In this document: positions 59,723-64,000 of the stretch, one piece after another
Layout of the letters: each line of letters starts with the position of its first letter
Numbering within the stretch: position 1 is the first letter of the stretch
Source of the DNA: Gymnothorax reevesii
Taxonomy: Eukaryota; Chordata; Actinopteri; Anguilliformes; Muraenidae
Length of the DNA stretch: 64,000 bases
Direction: 5' to 3'
NCBI GenBank assembly: GCA_029721435.1
Contig: CM056583.1
Location: forward strand, 54,043,620 to 54,107,619
Translations under genes and position numbers: made by a program
The notes under the pieces: model-generated
The model's input: only the letters and a program-made list of their open reading frames with translations
What the model was told of the DNA's origin: nothing
Database searches by the model: none

Positions 59723-61352
59723 TTCATTCTGTAAGTTATTGGAAATGTGTGTTGCTGGGTCTGCCTAATTTTGATTTTGATATTTTAGCATTCTTCTACA
59801 TTTTTTTTTCACCATTAACTTTAGCTGGAGGCCGTGCATTGCCAGATAGGTCATGTCTTTCAGCAAGGCAATAATTTATGCTCTAATTAATAGCATTTCT
59901 ACAAAGCCTTGAAAATCCCTGAAGGAAAGATGATGATTTTGTTATGAAATTAAGAATCTCTTCCATGTGCTAATTAAGAGGACAATGTGTGGCTGCCTAC
60001 TTTACACATGATGAATGCAAAGTCAAATTTCTTTTGCACCTTTTTTGTTCTTTGTTATCCATATGGAGAGTCCTCTTTAAATTGCCTGCACTTGTCCCAA
60101 GTCTAATACTGTATGTTGAAAAAACAAATCAACAAAATAAATTATACAGGAACATGACAAAAACAGCAACAGCAACATCAATAGTAATAATAACCATAAG
60201 CGGTAATCACCATGGTCAACGCAACAGGAGGCAATTATGAATTTTGAAGCAATAACGACATCCATTGTATAAATTTAAACAAAGAAAAATTCTAGTTTGT
60301 GGCACATGCCGTGCAAGTTTCCATGCCCTGCAAGTTTTATGATGATCTGCCATTGTTCAACCAATTAAATGGCTGTTGAAAGAGCTATGTCAGGATGACA
60401 TGCACGGATCTAAATGAATCTGCTGAACTGCAAGTCATAATTCCATATTTACATATTTTAGTTACTCCACCATATGCTTTTTATATTAAAAAGATTTCTA
60501 TGGAAATTTGAGGGTTCAAAGAGCTATTTTAAGCTTTAGCTGTGGGATATAAAGAATGGAAGCTGGTTGCCAATAATCATAGAAGAAGAAGAATACCCTC
60601 AAGATTTTGATTTGCAGTTGAACGGATTTACTTTGTTCAAAGTTGTGAGCATGTACAGTAATAATGATAAAGCTCCAACAATAACTTATCGACTGCTAAT
60701 GTCCATATTCTTTAAGTTATCTCTTGTTCTTTCCGAGGAATGTTAGTGGCTTTGACACAGATGCAGAATATAGACAGTCAACCACATAAATCAACAATTG
60801 AAAAGATGTGAACATATAGATGTTTCCAGGGCTTATAATACCAGCTATTTTCAGAGAGACACTAAAGTAAAAAAAAATTGCATGGAAGCTCGTATTACAT
60901 AAGTCTGTTGAATTTTTTCAGCTTCATACTGGCACATTGTAAGTTATAACATTTAAATAAAATTCACCTTACCCACATCCTTGGAACAATCTTTAACAGT
61001 CCCTAATAGCAAAAGGAATGAAATTAAAATCAAAATTCTGAAAAAGTATCGGCTTGGTCCAATGATGGTCCCTGCAAAATTTTGTGATCATAACTCAAAA
61101 ATTAGGGGAGGAGTAAGGGCAAAATTGTTTTAAAGGAAATTCAAAATATCATTAAATTTGCAGATATACCAATAAAAGTGGCATACATGGATAGATTTGT
61201 CTTGACCCACGGAATCAAGCAAAAGCAGAAGGTTGTTTGAACAATCCACGGTTTAAAAGTTCACGTAACGGTTGTTATTATAGCGCCACCTTGTGGTCAA
61301 TTGTGGGTTTTTTTTGTTTGTTTTGTTTAGTCAGTGGTAAGGGAGCTATGTA
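59723..61352. other. Noncoding stretch
   Basis: A TAGCGCCACCTTGTGGTCAA string at 61280-61299 resembles a motif common in fish repeats, suggesting that the segment from about 60950 to 61345 is repeat-derived. Nothing firmer can be said. Confidence 0.35.
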
Positions 61353-61895
61353 CGGTACCAGTCAAAAGTTCGGACACACTTTGCTGATGTCACAGCGCTC
61401 TTTTTTAACAGAAATTTAAATGGCTTAACTTCTCAGTAATCTCAAATGGAATCTGGTAAGAGATAAACAGTCAGAAGTTAAGAGAATAATTTATTTGTTT
61501 GAATGAATAGTGTCCAAAATTTTAGAATTCTCAAAGAAGCCATATTTTGCAAAGTAAGTAGACAAACAAGCTCTTTCCCATTTCCAACAGCCAAACTAAA
61601 AACAAGCTGATTTGGAACTTATTGGGCAACAAAGTCAATGAAAAGCAAACCACAAGTGCAGCACATCTTTGGGAACTTTGACAGCCGCTCCACAGCAAAC
61701 TCATTATAGCCATATAAGAGCTCTTGTTTGAAAAAAAAGTGAGTATGCTCAGTAAATATGAAAGAAAATGCTGTTTAATTTGATGGATTTAAGAATTAGA
61801 TCTTTTTTTCTTTGCAAAATAAACAGGACATATTTATTTAACATGTCTTGAAAGGAAAAAATGTGGGTGTGTCCAAAATTTTGACTGGTACTGTG
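61353..61895. mobile_element. Internally deleted Tc1/mariner element
   Basis: The left end GGTACCAGTCAAAAGTTCGG continues to ACACAC. The right end, on the other strand, reads AGTACCAGTCAAAATTTTGG and ACACAC: 26 bases with three differences. A TA dinucleotide, the Tc1 target, lies at the left (61351-61352); the right side reads CA, as if decayed. The 543-bp length is about a third of a full Tc1 element, and no transposase frame is recognisable, so it is non-autonomous. Confidence 0.8.
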
Positions 61896-64000
61896 CAACA
61901 TGTTTCTAAAGAATGGAAGCTGTGTGTTTTGTTATTTTGAGATCCAGATACTTTGAGATTTCTGTTCGATAAAAGATGAAATACTACTGCTACAACTACT
62001 ACTACTACAATAATAAACCTATGAAAAACAATAGGTTTCCAGCACTTCATTCTGGGCCCCCTAATAATAATAACAGCAAGTGGCAATTCGAAGAGTCTGA
62101 GCACAATTTGATAAGACAGACAGATAGAACAAGAAAGAGGAAGAGGCACACAAAAGCTGATAGGTTCAGAACATCAAATGTGCTGGCCCACAACTTCATG
62201 CAAGTTCATAATTTCAATGCAACCTATTGGCTGAAGTTAATTACAATGGCCAAACTTCTTAGTTGAACAGAAGCCACTTGCTCTTGATAAGTAATGATTT
62301 TGAAAAGGACAAACACGAATTCGATCCCACAATTTCTAAACCCCTTTGCGCAGAAGCCAAATTTGGCTATTTATCCGTTACCCTAAATGCTTTATAATTC
62401 AAGATTTGAGCTTCATAGAAAGGAGAGTATGGCTCAGCTCAGACAAGAGACTTGCAGCATTTAGAATTCCATCATATTTCAGTTTATTTTCATGATTTTG
62501 GCTGAGAGAAAGGGGCTACAAACATCTAAAGTCTTTATGAAAATTCAGCTTTGAAATTGTAAGAAAAATAATACTGACAGTTGAAAAATAGTTAGGAGTT
62601 AAAACTATACATTTCTGGGATCATAAACTCCTTGACCACAAGTATTCTTCATCTGAGCATGGAATTATAAATTATCTATGCTTCAGGAGCAAAATAAGAC
62701 AGCACTCCAGGTGGCACCCCAAACTCTCAGAGCCTTCAAAACAGCACACTGTCAAATCATAAAATAATCATATTTTTAACACAAATCAACTTTTCATGCA
62801 TAAAATTCAATATGAATGAATGATTTTTTGGTTGAGCTTAGCATGAGTTTATCAATATAGGCTCAGTTGGACATCGATGGTCACTAGTAACCTCTCCAAA
62901 CCCAAACCATGCCTTTTCTCCATGATAAAGTTTAGAATTTTCACAATTTTTCTTCAAAGTCCCACAAGCAAGCCCATAATCTCATTAAAGGAAGTTCTAT
63001 TTTAACGGTCAGAACATTCAACCTGCTATTATAAGCTAACAGTTACAACATCTGAGCTCGCAAGCTTAAATAAACCACACTTTATAAGGAACAAGTATGA
63101 CTCAATAACTTAGTAATGTCTGAAATATACCTTATTTTACAGAACAGACATTCCACAATCAGGAAGAGGCAGCTAATATGCTACCCAACATTGAACAGAG
63201 AGGTGCAAGCAATGTAGTAAGGGGTCTACCAAAATCCTTAAGCTGAAGGCATTTTAAACAAGCCAAAACCTCCACATTCAATTTATTTGAATTCAGTCTA
63301 AAATCTAAAACACACATTGACAGCCCGTAAAATTTGAAAAATCTGCTTAACAAGAAAACAGGTTACGTGGAATTTCCCTTGCGTGACCCATAGTCCAGTT
63401 AAGCACTTTTTTTGCGTAACCCATAGGTTATGCAGACGGGTTACGCCAAAACAGGTTTCGCTAAACAGGTTTCATAGGCATGTAATGTCTCCTTCGTCAT
63501 TCAAATTGATAGAAAAGTCATCTTTAAACCACCATTTTCGAAAAGTAGACATTCACCAATAATAGGCGGATCCTAGTTGGGATAGTAGGGATACATCTCC
63601 CCCAAAAGAAAATTTTGAAAAATTGCACTTTAAATGGGGACTTCTGGTGAGTTTTCTGGGCAAATTACAATTCACCAAACAATCAACAGATTCAAGTTAT
63701 CAGCTGACACTAGATACTGCTTATAGTAACCATAGTTACTATGACCATAGTTGAACTTGAACTTGAACTAGCCACAAAGTACCATTTTTGTATTGATTTT
63801 AAGCATTTCTCTGTAACAAAAGATAGGCCTACTAGCAAAATGCTGTGGCTTGACACAGAAATTTATTGAATTTGACGTTGCCTGCCCTAATTTTCCTCAC
63901 TAACTTTAGCTCGTCCGTGGTCACCGTCCGCCTTTCTCTTTAACCAGTTTAAGAGACTCATCTGAAAATCGCATTAGTGCTTATTAACCTCTTATCAGGA
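61896..64000. other. Noncoding stretch to window end
   Basis: A CTA/ATA triplet patch lies at 61983-62016. GGTTACG/GGTTATGC/GGTTTCGC-like strings recur at 63361-63476 as an irregular short repeat. A short palindromic patch, ATAGTAACCATAGTTACTAT, lies at about 63724-63743. No gene is seen. Confidence 0.4.

Overview
The window reads as AT-rich, intergenic or intronic DNA of a ray-finned fish, most likely a teleost. No intact host protein-coding gene was found. Nearly all open frames are short, lack recognisable domains, and overlap microsatellites or repeats. The fish assignment is inferred from the repeats: Tc1/mariner transposase families, hAT and TTAA-type miniature elements, a tRNA-headed SINE, Tx1-like and RTE-like LINE tails, solo LTRs, and abundant GT and triplet microsatellites.

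Layout. 1-2.9 kb is AT-rich DNA with repeated octamer (ATTTGCAT) sites and a CA microsatellite. 2.9-4.9 kb holds a decayed minus-strand non-LTR retrotransposon with visible reverse-transcriptase motifs, followed at 5.3-5.6 kb by a fragment resembling a Crypton-type recombinase N-terminus. 5.6-22 kb is mostly unique noncoding DNA with simple repeats, a hairpin at 14.95 kb and small tandem duplications at 17.0 and 19.76 kb. 22.2-27.9 kb is a transposon cluster: Tc1 transposase fragment, SINE, a second Tc1 family interrupted by a 643-bp insert, and a solo LTR with a 5-bp target duplication. 28-31.9 kb is GC-richer, possibly conserved noncoding DNA. 31.9-33.65 kb is a hAT-type element with an 8-bp target duplication and a large inverted-repeat core. 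35.1-36.7 kb combines a coding-like minus-strand relic, a roughly 205-bp foldback and the 3' end of a Tx1-like LINE. 37.3 kb has a 284-bp terminal-inverted-repeat element.

The most striking structure is at 40.4-42.7 kb. A tandemly repeated host repeat was invaded by an 864-bp element at a TTAA target, and that element was then invaded by a 162-bp palindrome with 78-bp perfectly complementary arms and an exact 8-bp target duplication. A neighbouring repeat unit preserves the empty TTAA site. Beyond this lie a GC-rich repeat (42.8-43.2 kb), a second solo LTR (45.5-45.8 kb), an RTE-like tail joined to a second SINE copy (49.8-50.2 kb), a second copy of the interrupted Tc1 family (50.8-51.7 kb), GC-rich islands at 47.8, 53.6, 56.5 and 57.2 kb, and an internally deleted Tc1-type element at 61.4-61.9 kb.

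The elements do not form a pathway. They record successive insertions into a gene-poor region that may carry cis-regulatory elements. No new protein-coding system was seen. Family names rest on recalled similarity, not on a database search.
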